Part shown: positions 20,611-30,923 of the stretch, in pieces
How the letters are laid out: the number at the start of each line of letters is the position of its first letter
How positions within the stretch are numbered: position 1 is the first letter of the stretch
Made by a program: the position numbers and the translations under genes
The notes under the pieces: model-generated
What the model saw: only the letters and a program-made list of their open reading frames with translations
The model's database searches: none
What the model was told of the DNA's origin: nothing
Assembly: GCA_023362775.1 (NCBI GenBank)
Contig: JALMGJ010000026.1
Location: forward strand, 1,343,501-1,407,500
Direction of reading: 5' to 3'
DNA: 64,000 nt
Origin: Charina bottae
Lineage: Eukaryota > Chordata > Lepidosauria > Squamata > Charinaidae

Positions 20611-20730
20611 AGGGGTGTCTGCGGGGAAGGGTCAAGATGGCGGTCGCAACAGTATGATCAAAGCTCTGTCGGTCACAGCCACCATCTTGACTTTTTTTAC
20701 CATACCCTGCAGAGACCCCTGCCCCCTAAT
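20611..20730. mobile_element. Inverted-repeat element with TCAAGATGGC arms
   Basis: The left arm GGGTCAAGATGGCGG and right arm CCACCATCTTGACTTTTTT are inverted copies. The outer parts AGGGGTGTCTGCGGGG and CTGCAGAGACCCCT extend the terminal repeat. It shares ATCAAAGCTCTGT with the copy at 54795-54926. Non-coding MITE of unassigned superfamily. Confidence 0.6.
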
Positions 20731-20826
20731 GCTGAAGCAAAGGCAGGCCATTCAGGATTTCCTGGTTTGGTTTATTTTTGGGCATTGAAAAATCAGCTCT
20801 AACTTGGTCTGCAGAAGGAAGGCCAG

Positions 20827-21783
20827 GCCAGGCAGTTTGGTCTAGTGGTTAAGGTGCTGGGCTAGAAACAGGAGCCTGTGAGTTCTAGTCCCGCCTTAGG
20901 CACGAAAGCCGGCGGGGTGACCCTGGGCCAGTCCCTGTCTCTCAGCCCTAGGGAGGAGCCAATGGCAAACCAGGAGACTGAGAGTTCTAGTCCCGCCTTC
21001 GGCATGAAAGCCGGCTGGGTGACCTTGGGCCAGTCCCTGTCTCTCAGCCCTAGGAAGGAGCCAATGGCAAACCAGGAGGCTGTGAGTTCTAGTCCCGCCT
21101 GAGGCATGAAAGCCGGCTGGGTGACCTTGGGCCAGTCCCTGTCTCTCAGCCCTAGGAAGGAGCCAATGGCAAACCAGGATGAGAGTTCTAGTCCCGCCTG
21201 AGGCATGAAAGCCGGCTGGGTGACCTTGGGCCAGTCCCCCTCTCTCAGCCCTAGGAAGGAGCCAATGGCAAACCAGGAGACTGAGAGTTCTAGTCCCGCC
21301 TTAGGCATGAAAGCCGGCTGGGTGACCTTGGGCCAGTCCCCCTCTCTCAGCCCTAGGAAGGAGCCAATGGCAAACCAGGAGACTGAGAGTTCTAGTCCCG
21401 CCTGAGGCATGAAAGCTGGCTGGGTGACCTTGGGCCAGTCCCACTCTCTCAGCCCTAGGAAGGAGCCAATGGCAAACCAGGAGACTGAGAGGTCTAGTCC
21501 CGCCTTAGGCCTGAAAGCCGGCTGAGTGACCTTGGGCCAGTCCCTCTCTCTCAGCCCTAGGAAGGAGCCAATGGCAAACCAGGAGACTGAGAGTTCTAGT
21601 CCTGCCTGAGGCATGAAAGCCAGCTGGGTGACCTTGGGCCAGTCTCTCTCTCTCAGCCCAACCCACCTCACAGGGTTGTTGTTGTGGGGAAAAGAGGAGG
21701 AGGAAGGAGTATTTGGTATGTTCGCCACCTTGAGTTATTCATAAAAATAATAAAGGCGGGATAGAAAAACAAACAAACGAACA
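20827..21783 (+). mobile_element. tRNA-derived SINE amplified into about eight 102-bp units
   Basis: The head GTCTAGTGGTTAAGGTGCTG and the B-box-like GAGTTCTAGTCCCGCC are tRNA-like. The body holds GGGTGACCTTGGGCCAGTCC, and a single 3' end near 21655-21780 finishes with an AAACAAACGAACAAAC tail. Between them a unit spanning the B box and body is repeated about eight times at roughly 102-bp spacing. Because 102 is divisible by three, the minus strand stays open for 288 codons (20862-21728) as 34-residue repeats. I regard that frame as a by-product, not a gene. Confidence 0.8.
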
Positions 21784-22504
21784 AACAAACAAGGCTTGTC
21801 AGCCCCCCGCCCCCAGAATCCCCCCAGGATCAGTTCCCAGAAGCTGCTGGGCAGAAGCCGTCAAGGCGTCAAGGCCGTCCAACCCAGCAGGGCTCCTTCA
21901 GCTGTGTGAACCCAGCCAGTCCCGTGTCAGGTCCAAGAGCCAAAAGGCACCACTGAAATCTTGCATGGGGTGCCCCCCCCCCCCCGTCGAATCCCTCCCA
22001 AAGCTGTCACAGAACTGTAATTCAATGGGAAAAATAAATATGCATGAACAATCCTATTAATTACATGTCATTTAATCTAATTCAAGCACTTTTAGATTTT
22101 GTTCTTGCCACATCCATGTCTTCCGGCCCCACCTACTTTTTAGGGTGTTGCCCTGGTGTTCCTCAAAGTCCAAGTCTGTAAAATGTTTGTGCACCTCACA
22201 GTTGGGGTATTGTGTGAACCCGGCTACTTGTAGCTTACTCAGAACATGATCACCAAGCAAAGCCTAGGTACTTTGCAAATACAGCCTCTGCTTTCCCTTG
22301 GGAGCTGAGTCAAGCAGGTGCATCTCCTGCCCGTATTGTTTGCTTGTCCAGTTGACCCCAACTGGAAATAGAAAGCTGGAAACTCCTTCTGGTTTTGGGA
22401 AGACCCAGTCAAAGCATTTCCTGGGTTCTGAAATCCTGCTGATTGGAAAGAGAGAGGCTTCTCTGGATTAGAAGTCGGGGTCAGGATGCTCTCTTGGCTA
22501 CGGA
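21784..22504. other. No recognised gene
   Basis: A C-run lies near 21973-21985. Otherwise unassigned. Confidence 0.35.
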
Positions 22505-22517
22505 GAAGATGAATGCC

Positions 22518-22645
22518 GACTGCAAATTTCTAATGCTGAATATCTTTTAGTTTGTGTATTGCATGAATATTCAAAATTAGGAAAAAAATTTGGAAGTTCA
22601 TGCAATACACAAACTAAAAGGTATTCAGCGTTAGAAATTTGCCGT
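22518..22645. repeat. Imperfect hairpin repeat
   Basis: GCAAATTTCTAATGCTGAAT at about 22521 is mirrored by ATTCAGCGTTAGAAATTTGC at about 22624, and TTAGTTTGTGTATTGCATGA by TCATGCAATACACAAACTAA. The arms are about 50 bp with an A-rich loop. Likely a MITE; family unknown. Confidence 0.65.
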
Positions 22646-23195
22646 TCTGCAAATTTCACCCCAACGTAGACTGTTGGCAAAAAATATTGCCCATTTTTTT
22701 GTAACAGGAAAGGATTCAAAGATGCACGAATATGTTCTGAGAAATATGCAACAAAAGATGTGGAAATATTCATGTGAAGTTTAAACAAACCCTCAAATTC
22801 CACAAGCCAAACTTGACATTTTTGCAAAAATGAGAAACTGGGAGAAACTGAAACCGGTAGATTTATCCATCCCTACGACTAAACGACTGAACAACAACAA
22901 CAAAATTGGCTTCTCTCCGTGAGAATTTTGCTGGCTGAGCCTCGGATTCCTAGGATTGTTCTTAGGAAAGGCCGTGACTATGTGCAACAGTCACAAGGCG
23001 GGTGGCTGATGGTGAGTGTGGCAACACTCCTCAGACTGGAAGGTCAGGTATAAAATGGGCCTCACGCCCAATCTCTTTGCATGCTGGCTTTTTGGGAGCA
23101 AAACCGGCTTGTTGTCCTCGCTGCTGAGACAAGAGTTTCCAGACCTGTTTGTGATGCTCAAATCCAGGAAACCACTTAGTCGTCCTGTGTTGCAT
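22646..23195. other. No recognised gene
   Basis: Unassigned sequence with no coding evidence. Confidence 0.35.
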
Positions 23196-23306
23196 TTTGC
23201 TTGCATTTAGGAATGCTGCTTTTAGTACACAAAACACTCCAAACAGCTGTTTGGAGTGGTTTGTGTACTAAAAAGAAGCATTCCTAAATGCAAACAAAAT
23301 GCAACA
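23196..23306. repeat. Hairpin repeat with nearly perfect arms
   Basis: CATTTTGCTTGCATTTAGGA mirrors TCCTAAATGCAAACAAAATG. The arms continue through TTAGTACACAAA and TTTGTGTACTAA and meet at AAACAGCTGTTT. About 50-bp arms with few mismatches suggest a MITE. It is not related in sequence to the other hairpin families here. Confidence 0.7.
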
Positions 23307-23571
23307 CACTTTTTCAAAGGGTTTCTTGTTTTCCTTGGAATCTGTCTTGGATTTTTATGTTGGTTTATACAGTATCTCAAATAACAAAACACCAAATGGA
23401 TGTTCTGGGTTTTTATTGGCTTCTCTGAGCAATTGCTGTGTGTATCTGTGTGGTGGGGGTGGGGGTGCTTGGCCACAGCGATCCAACTTTTACCACCTGG
23501 GGGGTTTCAGAAAGGTCATAGCTGAGCATGATAGTGTGACGGCCTCTTTGCTTGCCCAGCATCTTCGTAGA

Positions 23572-24090
23572 GATCCTTCCTTCCTTCCTTCCTTCCTTCC
23601 TTCCTTCCTTCCTTCCTTCCTTCCTTCCTTCCTTCCTTCCTTCCTTCCTTCCTCTTCACTCCTATCTCCCTCCCTCCCTCCCTCCCTCCCTCCCTCCCTT
23701 CCTTCCTTCCTTCCTTCCTTCCTCTTCACTCCTATCTTCCTCCCTCCCTCCCTCCCTCCCTCCCTCCCTCCCTCCCTCCCTCCCTCCCTCTTCACTCTTA
23801 TCTCTCCTTCCTTCCTTCCTTCCTTCCTTCCTTCCTTCCTTCCTTCCTTCCTTCCTTCCTCCCTCCCTCCCTCCCTCCCTCCCTCCCTCCCTCCCTCCCT
23901 TCCTCCCTTCCTCCCTTCCTCCCTTCCTTCCTATTCACTCCTATCTCCCTCCCTCCCTCCCTCCCTCCCTCCCTCCCTCCCTTCCTTCCTTCCTTCCTTC
24001 CTTCCTTCCTTCCTCTTCACTCCTATCTCTCCTTCCTCCCTCCCTCCCTCCCTCCCTCCCTCTTCACTCTTATCTCTCCTTCCTTCCTCC
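23572..24090. repeat. Polypyrimidine CCTT/CCCT array with repeated punctuation
   Basis: About 520 bp of CCTT and CCCT repeats. The blocks are separated by six copies of a TTCACTC(C/T)TATCT spacer (for example near 23655, 23725, 23790, 23935, 24016 and 24063), so multi-block segments were duplicated as well as single tetramers. Long open frames across it are low-complexity Leu/Pro/Ser. Confidence 0.95.
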
Positions 24091-24239
24091 CTTATCCCAT
24101 CGAGAACTATGCTCAAAGGGATTAGGAGGGTGGAAATCCCACAGATTTGGGGAAGCTGGCTGTGCTAACAAAAGAAGTATTTACATTGAGTAAATAGTAG
24201 TATTTGCATTGAGCTATATTTACTGTTTTATGGTTGTCA

Positions 24240-24342
24240 TATAGTTACTGGTTTTACTCTTGTTGTGAGCTGCCCAGAGTTGTCTAAGATGGGCGGCCAT
24301 ATAAATCTTTTAAATAAATAAATAAATAAAATAAATCATGCC
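24240..24342 (+). mobile_element. L2-type LINE 3' end
   Basis: TGAGCTGCCCAGAGTTGTCT and AGATGGGCGGCCATATAAAT followed by an AAAT tail. Variant 3' end subfamily. Confidence 0.6.
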
Positions 24343-24530
24343 TATGCACACTTTAGAGACTTATCTTCCACCATGAGTATTTTTTCTCTGTCTTGTAGCA
24401 GTGAGTTCCCTAGTTCTGAGGGGTGCAGGGATTTATAACCCCACCCCCTTTAATTCATTGATCATGTGGTTGCTAAGAGCTGACGTCAGCTTTGTGGCAC
24501 ATAACCAATCAATCAGCCTGGGAATAGATT

Positions 24531-24634
24531 AGTGTTTCACAACCTTGGCCACTTGAAGATGGGTGGACTTCAACTCCCAGAACTCTGGGAGTTGAAGTCC
24601 ACCCATCTTCAAGTGGCCAAGGTTGAGAAACACA
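24531..24634. mobile_element. Palindromic hAT-type MITE, shortened loop
   Basis: A 104-bp hairpin lacking the usual CCAGCC loop. It is flanked by AATAGATT (24523-24530) and AATAGATA (24635-24642), a 7/8 match in the 8-bp size expected for hAT. Confidence 0.85.
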
Positions 24635-25300
24635 AATAGATAATGCCATCACCAACTTTCAAGATAAATTTTGCCTGCAGCCATCTATTTTCTACAGCCA
24701 TCTATTTTTCACATTGTTCTGTGGAAATCAGACCCCAATTTGGATTTGATTTGTCCTGCAGTGAAGCAATCGATGCACCTCCGTTTGCATGTTTGCAGGG
24801 GTGATACAGGAGTCCTGATTCACACAGCATGCTAAACCCTAAAGCTGGATTCACAGGGGCTGTATAGTACCCAAAGCTTTCTGTGCTGAAATCAATAATT
24901 CCTGGATAATGGCTTAACAGGATGGCTGGTTCCCATACCAAATCAGGGTCTGGGTCCCCTGACTTACAGCCTACCCCCCCTTCCCATCTTAGCCTAGCTA
25001 CAGTAACTATATTGTGTGAACCCAGCCTGCGGGAAAAATGAAATCTCATTTTAACCCATTTTCTGGATTTACACAGTTCCCTGAATTCTAAACTAACTGG
25101 ATGAGCTGGAATTGAACAACATGCTACCAAAAGCTAGCCAGGTTTAAAACTAAACAAACTTTGGTTTCTGTGCAAATCCTTCCGCTAGATTTCAACTCAC
25201 CTCGTTAAAACCTTGTGTGAACCCGCCAATAAAAATCAGTTTCATTTGGAGATCCAGTTTATGAGACCTTATTTAAAAACGGAAACAAAGACCACCTTAA
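24635..25300. other. No gene; remnants of the GGGTTC-CACA repeat
   Basis: Pieces near 24812 (TGATTCACACAGCATGC), 25013 (TGTGTGAACCCAGCC) and 25194-25225 belong to the dispersed repeat. No coding evidence. Confidence 0.4.
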
Positions 25301-25420
25301 AAGTAACAAAGATTTTTGAGAGATAAAAAGTAACAAAGTTTTTTAAGAGATAAAAAGTAACAAAGATTTTTAAGAGAGAAAAAGTAACAAAGATTTTTAA
25401 GGGATAAAAAGTAACAAAGA
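25301..25420. repeat. 29-30 bp minisatellite, about four units
   Basis: AAAGTAACAAAGATTTTT followed by a GAGATAAA-type spacer is repeated four times with small changes. A-rich, no gene. Confidence 0.8.
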
Positions 25421-26330
25421 TCAGAGTAATAATTATAGGATCAACAAAAGAAGCAACAACATTGCCGTTTTCTCTTTCATTAAAAAAGTCCTCTAAGTGG
25501 GAGCCAGTTTATAATTTTAAAGAGAAATATATAACGTTATATGTCCATAGTCCATAAATCTGCCAGGGAGGCGTTGTACTGTACCGATGAAGGGCATTTC
25601 TTAGGCGTGTTGATGTAACTATAAAATGTGAATTAAACTCTGAATTGAGAAATTTTTAAATCCTTTCCTCGCTGGGTTAGCTTTTCAGCCACTGCTCCGA
25701 GGAAAGATGTGGTATTCTTTCCTTCTGCAACCCTTTTGCGATCCTAAAGCTGACAGCTGGCCGAAAAGCCCCAACGGAGCCTTTGGTGACTTGACAAAGG
25801 ACTCCCGAGGATGCAGCAGCGGCGGGACGTTTCTAAGCTTTTGGAACTGGCTGCGGCTGGCGTGCCTCGCTCGAGCTAATCCGCGCCCGCACCCAAAATG
25901 CCTGCCAGGGGGAAGCCTCTGCTTGATGCAACCCTGCACTTTCCATCACCTGGGACTCCCCACGAGTGGAGAAGAGGAGGCTCGGCTCTGCCTTGATTTC
26001 TCCTCGGTCCCCACCCTTATTCCTCCTCTATGTGTCCAGACACATCCTTTCGCCAGCCACACGTAATATCTCCTAACCAGAGAAGCCAAACAGGGCCCTC
26101 CCTGCCACAGGGACGCTCCCAAAGGCTGGTGGCAGGAAGCTATGAGTGGGGCTCGCCAGGCTGTCGCCAGAAGGGCCCTACCCCTGGCTGAGGGGGGGGG
26201 GGAGCTGCTCCCTGCCCCCCCCCCCCCAAGTGGATGTGGTGGCCTGCAAGGCTTTGCAGAGGCCTATCTCCCTCCCCGTGGCCCAGTGGCTGCATCACGT
26301 CAATTGCTCAGCTGGCTTCAGCCTAGGTCA
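25421..26330. other. Unique-looking sequence with a CpG-rich core
   Basis: Between about 25735 and 25905 CpG is frequent (GCAGCGGCGGGACG, CTCGCTCGAGC, CCGCGCCCGC), unlike surrounding DNA. A plus frame (25707-26066) and a minus frame (25685-25939) are both open and neither resembles a known protein. It may be an exon, a regulatory CpG island, or chance. Confidence 0.3.
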
Positions 26331-26441
26331 GTGTTTCTCAACCGTGGCAGCTTGAAGGTGTGTGGACTTCAACTCAGCTGGCTGGGGAATTCTGGGAGTT
26401 GAAGTCCACCCACCTTCAAGCTGCCAAGGTTGAGAATCACT
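26331..26441. mobile_element. Palindromic hAT-type MITE, internally deleted
   Basis: Ends CAGTGTTTCTCAACCGTGGC and TTGAGAATCACTG. The left arm is shortened near the loop (CAACTCAGCTGGCTGGGG). Confidence 0.8.
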
Positions 26442-26639
26442 GCTGCCAGGCTCTGGGATTCGGGGGTCCCCTGGATCTGGAGAGTTGCCATCTTTAGCTC
26501 TTGATGGGACAGGACTCCCCCAGACAGGGTTGGTGCACAATTTGGGGGTCCCCTGCACTTGCGGCTCCTGCTTGAGGAGCGGGTGGCAGCCGTGCCAGGA
26601 GGGCTTTTGCACAACTTTGTTTTGTGCGTCAGTTGCGCC

Positions 26640-27575
26640 CCTTCCTGGCTTACAGTCACTCAGACCTTAGACACCGCCTGAGTAGACTACTGCAATGTAC
26701 TCTACATGGGGCTGCCCTTGAAGACCATCAGGGAGCTGCAGCTGGCCCAGAATGCAGTGGCGTGGGCAGTCGTGGGCACCCCTCAGTAGAGCCATATTAC
26801 ACCACTGCACTAGCGGCACTGGCTCCCAGATTCTTTCCAGGTACAATTTAAGGTGCTGGTATCATCTTGGATAAAAGGGGCGTGGTGGCTCAGCGGGTAA
26901 GACGCCAGGCTTATCGATTGGAAGATCGCAAGCTCGGAGGTTCGAATCCCTAGCCCCGCGTGACGGAGTGAGCTCCCGCACTTGCCCCAGCTCTTGCCAA
27001 CCTAGCAATTCGAAAGCATGCAAATGCAAGTAGATGAATAGGTACCACTTCGGTGGGAAGGTAACAGCGTTCCGCGTGCGTCATGCCAGCCACATGACCG
27101 CAGAAGCATCTTCAGACAACGCTGGCTCTTTGGCTAACAAACGGAGATGAGCACCGGCCCCTAGAGTCGGACACGACTGTGTGGGGGAACCTCTACCTTT
27201 ATATCATCTTGGAAGCCTCTGTCCATCCCTCCAGTTCAGATAAGGCAGGCAGCCTCCATTAAGTGTTGTCCTCCGGCGGGACCTAGGAAGCGCACCTTTT
27301 CCGTAGCTGCACCTACCCTATAGATCTGCCTCCCCCTGAGGTGCAGAGGGCCCCCACCCTGTTTGCCTCCCAGAAGACCATTAAGATCTGTCTTTTCGCC
27401 CAGGCGCTGGACCAGGAGGGGGAGTGAGCCCGGTGTTTGTGGCTCGGTGTTATGGCACTTTGTGGTTTGAAAGGTTTTTAAAAAATTTTGTCTTTTGTTA
27501 TTGGTTTAATTGTTGTTAGCCGCCCAGAGTGATTTAATATAACACAGGCAGCCCTACAAATATTTTAAATACATG
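26640..27575 (+). mobile_element. L2-type LINE 3' part, split by a SINE
   Basis: The left piece keeps the RT C-terminal codons (GTACTCTACATGGGGCTGCC, CAGCTGGCCCAGAATGCAGT). The right piece has the later codons with frameshifts, then the 3' end GTTAGCCGCCCAGAGTGATT. It is interrupted by the SINE at 26872-27201 and duplicated target at the join. No intact frame remains. Confidence 0.75.
26872..27201 (+). mobile_element. Sauria-type SINE inserted in L2, 12-bp target duplication
   Basis: Full length with intact B box GGTTCGAATCC. TATCATCTTGGA lies on both sides (26860-26871 and 27202-27213). It is younger than the L2 it interrupts. Confidence 0.93.
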
Positions 27576-28595
27576 CATACACTGCAATGAATATCCGTCT
27601 GATCTGGAAGGGACTTGGAATTCTCGGTTTGTGTTCTGTGCTCATCTTTTCTCCCCAAAGACAAATTCTCAGGCCGCCTTGAATCTTAAAAGTTGCACTT
27701 GGGCACCAGGGCTGATCCCTCCGCGCCAGCAATGGAAACCCACATTCCTCAAAATTTAGTTTCCCCTTATCGTTCTTTGCCTTAGCTCCTTCGTTGTCTT
27801 GCCCAGCGGAAACCAACATGCAAGGAAATTTTTCGCCTGCTTTCTTCCCCACGGTTCCTTCTCCGATCAGACCCTTTCCTTCCTCCCTGTATTGAATGTT
27901 CTCTTTTTAATTGTCGCGATCGAGGGTGGAGCTATCAGTTTACGTGTTTCTTTCCAAAGCTTTTAAGTTGCTTTAATTGTAGTCCAAAGGATAGAAGAAG
28001 TAGCTTATGGCAGAAAATCAGTAATGCCAAAAATACAGTAAGGGTTCTGAGCACCTTCGCGATGGCAAATCCAGGTGTACCTGAAGGAGAATGGGGAGGG
28101 GGAGAGCGGGGTGTTGGATCCGTCCTCCTCTACCTGTCAGGTCTTCCTGACAAAAGCAGCCTTCGTGTCTCCTGCAAAAATCACCCCAGGGTTGCGTTTC
28201 GCACAGCACGAACAGCACCCTGTGCAAGAAAGAGACACTTGCAAAAATGGGTTGCTAGGATGAATCCTGGGATGGGTTCCTTGGTTGCATACAGTATGTC
28301 CCCCCAGCAATGGGTGTGATTTGGCTATGGCTGTATTTTCTTCTGGAAAGACAACTGCCCTCCCTGGGGGCAAGGTTTCCTCCTGAAAGGCCCCCAGGCA
28401 GGCAGTATGTGCCCCTGAATGCCCCCCCCCCCCCAAGGCTGCTTTGCGTCCCTGCAAAGATGGCTTTGTAGTATGAAACCTCCTCCAGGCTGCTGCCTCC
28501 TTCCAAAATCCACCCCAGCTGCATTTCTTCCTGCAGAAACTGCACCCCTCCCTGCCCCGGGGGCTGCAGGGCACCCTTCAGAAACATCTGTAGGG
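27576..28595. other. No recognised gene
   Basis: Unassigned. Several overlapping frames at 28060-28590 on both strands contain no recognisable domain and abut the L2 copy to the right. A C-run lies at about 28423-28434. Confidence 0.35.
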
Positions 28596-28599
28596 CAGC

Positions 28600-29141
28600 A
28601 AGATGCCCTCCGAACAGTCACTCATGCCCTGGTCATCTCCCATATAGACTATTGTAATGCGCTCTACATGGGGCTACCCCTGAAGAGTATCCGGAAGCTT
28701 CAACTGGTCCAGAATGCGGCCGCGTGGACAGTTATTGGGGCCAGAAGATCGGCACATGTGACACCTCTGCTGCGCGAGCTGCATTGGGTACTGGTCTGCT
28801 TCCGGGTACAATTCAAGGTGTTGGTCATCACCTTTAAAGCCCTACATGGCATGGGTCCAGGTTACCTGAGGGACCGTCTCATCCCCAGAACATCGACCCG
28901 TCCCACCCGATCAGCCAGAGAGGGCTTGCTGCGGACCCCATCGACTAAAGAGTTCCATCTAGCGGGGTCCAGGAGGCGGGCCTTCTCTGCAGTTGCGCCC
29001 GCCCTTTGGAATACCTTACCCCCGGAGCTGAGGCTGGTTTCCTCGCTCCCGACCTTCCAGAAAGGCTTAAAGACCTGGTTCTGCCGTCTTGCCTGGGAGG
29101 GAAACGCCAACAGTTCCTCTTGGGGATGGCTGGTCCCATGA
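28600..29141 (+). pseudogene. L2-type LINE reverse transcriptase C-terminal region, open
   Basis: The frame is open for about 180 codons: HALVISHIDYCNALYMGLPL, KLQLVQNAAAWTVIGARRSA, QFKVLVITFKALHGMGPGYL, RRRAFSAVAPALWNTLPPEL and WFCRLAWEG. It ends at TGA (29139-29141). It is the C-terminal end of the LINE pol protein, beyond the catalytic YADD box, which is not present. It is truncated at the 5' end, so it is a fossil despite being open. This is the best-preserved L2 coding segment in the window. Confidence 0.85.
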
Positions 29142-29325
29142 AGCCTCCCAGTATTACCATTTTTAACATCTTTTATACTTGGATTTTATATTATTTATTA
29201 TATTGTAATTTTATATTTATGTTTTTTTAACTATGTTTTATTGTGAACCGCCCAGGGTCCCCGACAGGGGAGATGGGCGGTAATATAAATTTAATAAAAT
29301 AAACAAATAAATAAATAAATAAATT
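29142..29325 (+). mobile_element. 3' UTR and tail of the same L2 copy
   Basis: GAACCGCCCAGGGTCCCCGA and GAGATGGGCGGTAATATAAA are followed by an AAAT microsatellite of about six units, the usual L2 end here. Confidence 0.8.
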
Positions 29326-29477
29326 CCACCTGGCAGTTTTATTTCTGGGTTTGGATCGAGGCTGGAGCAACGGATAGGTGAGGGGATTAAAAGCAACCAA
29401 ATATTTAGAGGGATGAGATTTTTTAAAAATTGTTGCTGTTAAGTATTTTCCAGGCTGGTCCCTGGAGAGACAAAGAG

Positions 29478-29574
29478 AAAGAAGGAAGGAAGGAAGGAAG
29501 GAAGGAAGGAAGGAAGGAAGGAAGGAAGGAAGGGAGGGAGGGAGGGAGGGAGGGAGGGAGGGAGGGAGGGAGGG
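29478..29574. repeat. GGAA then GGGA microsatellite
   Basis: About 14 GGAA units pass directly into about ten GGGA units. It is the purine-strand counterpart of the array at 23.6 kb. Confidence 0.95.
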
Positions 29575-29696
29575 ATTCTGATTTTCCCAGTGAAATGTAC
29601 AGTTCTATTAGTTTGGAAACTCTTAGGGTGGATCTTTCACTTTCATTTGGTTGATATTATTTTATTACTTATGATGTGCGTTGATGATGAATAATA

Positions 29697-29830
29697 CAGG
29701 TAGGCCTGGCTTAGCGACTGCCTCGTTTAGCGAACGTTCGCAGTTACGACGGTGGTGAAAAAGTAACTTTATGACCAATGCTCGCATTTATGACCTTTGC
29801 AGATCTGTAAAGTTCACAGAATATGTTTAA
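29697..29830. mobile_element. Truncated Tigger/mariner-like MITE, short subfamily
   Basis: CAGGTAGGCCTGGCTTAGCG and TTTATGACCTTTGCAGATCT match, in complement, the right half of the 229-bp copy at 52821-53049. The other end is lost. Confidence 0.7.
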
Positions 29831-30125
29831 TGCGGTCACGTAAAGACCTAGCTGGTGCATTTGCGTAACATGCTAAGCTTCATTGGTTTTCACATCGGTT
29901 AGTTGTTTTGTGGCTTACCATGTTGTGTGCACCCAAGCTCCCTGTTTCAAGGTATGCTCAAGGTATCGCACAAATCAAAATTAATTCATTAATTCATGAA
30001 CAAGGTCAAGTGTGTTGTGTTAACAAAACTCGGTTCCTGGATTCACAGAACGTACTGTCTCAAACGAATAAACCCTATTGTGACTGAAGTGATGACTTGT
30101 TTCGCAGAGCAGATTTCTCACATGT
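29831..30125. other. No gene; dispersed repeat remnants
   Basis: Pieces of the GGGTTC-CACA repeat (GGATTCACAGAACGTACTG near 30039) occur. No gene. Confidence 0.35.
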
Positions 30126-30129
30126 TGAG

Positions 30130-30302
30130 CCTGGGGCATCCTCAGAGGGTCAAAAGAGTCAAGATGGTGGAGCACAACGGCGCAACTGAAGCCCTGCCCC
30201 CTGTTTGTGTGCACTGTGATGCACATGGAAAGAGGCAAGGTTTCATCTGGGTGGTCATGGCTGCCATTCTGACCTTTTTGACTCCCCTGCAGGGGCCCTG
30301 GT
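30130..30302. mobile_element. Inverted-repeat element with TCAAGATGG arms, longer copy
   Basis: Left arm GGGTCAAAAGAGTCAAGATG and right arm GGCTGCCATTCTGACCTTTTTGAC-type (given as GCCATTCTGACCTTTTTGAC) are inverted. It belongs to the family of 20611-20730 and 54795-54926. Non-coding. Confidence 0.55.
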
Positions 30303-30807
30303 TGAAGCAACCAGAAGCAACCCAACCTCAGAAATGACCCCAGTCTAGTGTCATGTGCAACTTAGAATCATGCACAGTAGGCAAATTATATGGTTGTTGT
30401 GGAAAGAAAATGGGGTGGAGCAACCACTTATGCATCTTCACCTCCTCGAGGAATGACGGCATGCAAAATGTGATAAATAAAAAAAGAAACAATCTATTCG
30501 TTTCCTCCAAGCAAATCCCAGTGAATTCTCAGATTAAGGGACACAGGATTATGGCTCAGTTTTGTGCTGGGATTTCTCAAACGATTAAAAAAAAAGCTAC
30601 TGTGTGCTGCGAAGAATATACATTTAAAAATGTTCTGAATAAAATAAATAGTGGCACATCCTGTGCACTCTGAGGAAGTCCCAGTGAGTTGCTAACCCAT
30701 CCCATTTTATTTATCTTATTTGTGACTACGATTGATGCCTTTCTACAACTGCAGTGGACCTTGCATTCCACTTTTTACAGAACAACTAACTGCAAACTCT
30801 AATAGAC
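30303..30807. other. No recognised gene
   Basis: AT-rich and unassigned. Confidence 0.35.
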
Positions 30808-30880
30808 AGATTTTTTTATTTTTTTATTATTTCAATTTATTCCCCGCCCATCTCCCTTGCAAGGGACTCTTGCAGATCCC
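30808..30880 (-). mobile_element. L2-type LINE 3' end
   Basis: Complement of the tail: T-rich, then AATTTATTCCCCGCCCATCT and CCTTGCAAGGGACTCT. Confidence 0.65.
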
Positions 30881-30923
30881 AAAAGTTTTAGCGGGGAGGG
30901 AAGTGGGCCATGAAGGATGAATA

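Noticed and set aside
20862..21728. 288-codon minus-strand frame with 34-residue repeats as a real repeat protein
   Set aside because: It is the antisense of a tandemly amplified tRNA-SINE with unit length divisible by three; no upstream promoter or conserved non-repeat segment. Kept only as a finding.
23299..24193. Long Leu/Pro/Ser-rich frames of 289 and 213 codons
   Set aside because: Translation of the CCTT/CCCT microsatellite; two frames are open at once and there is no non-repetitive domain.
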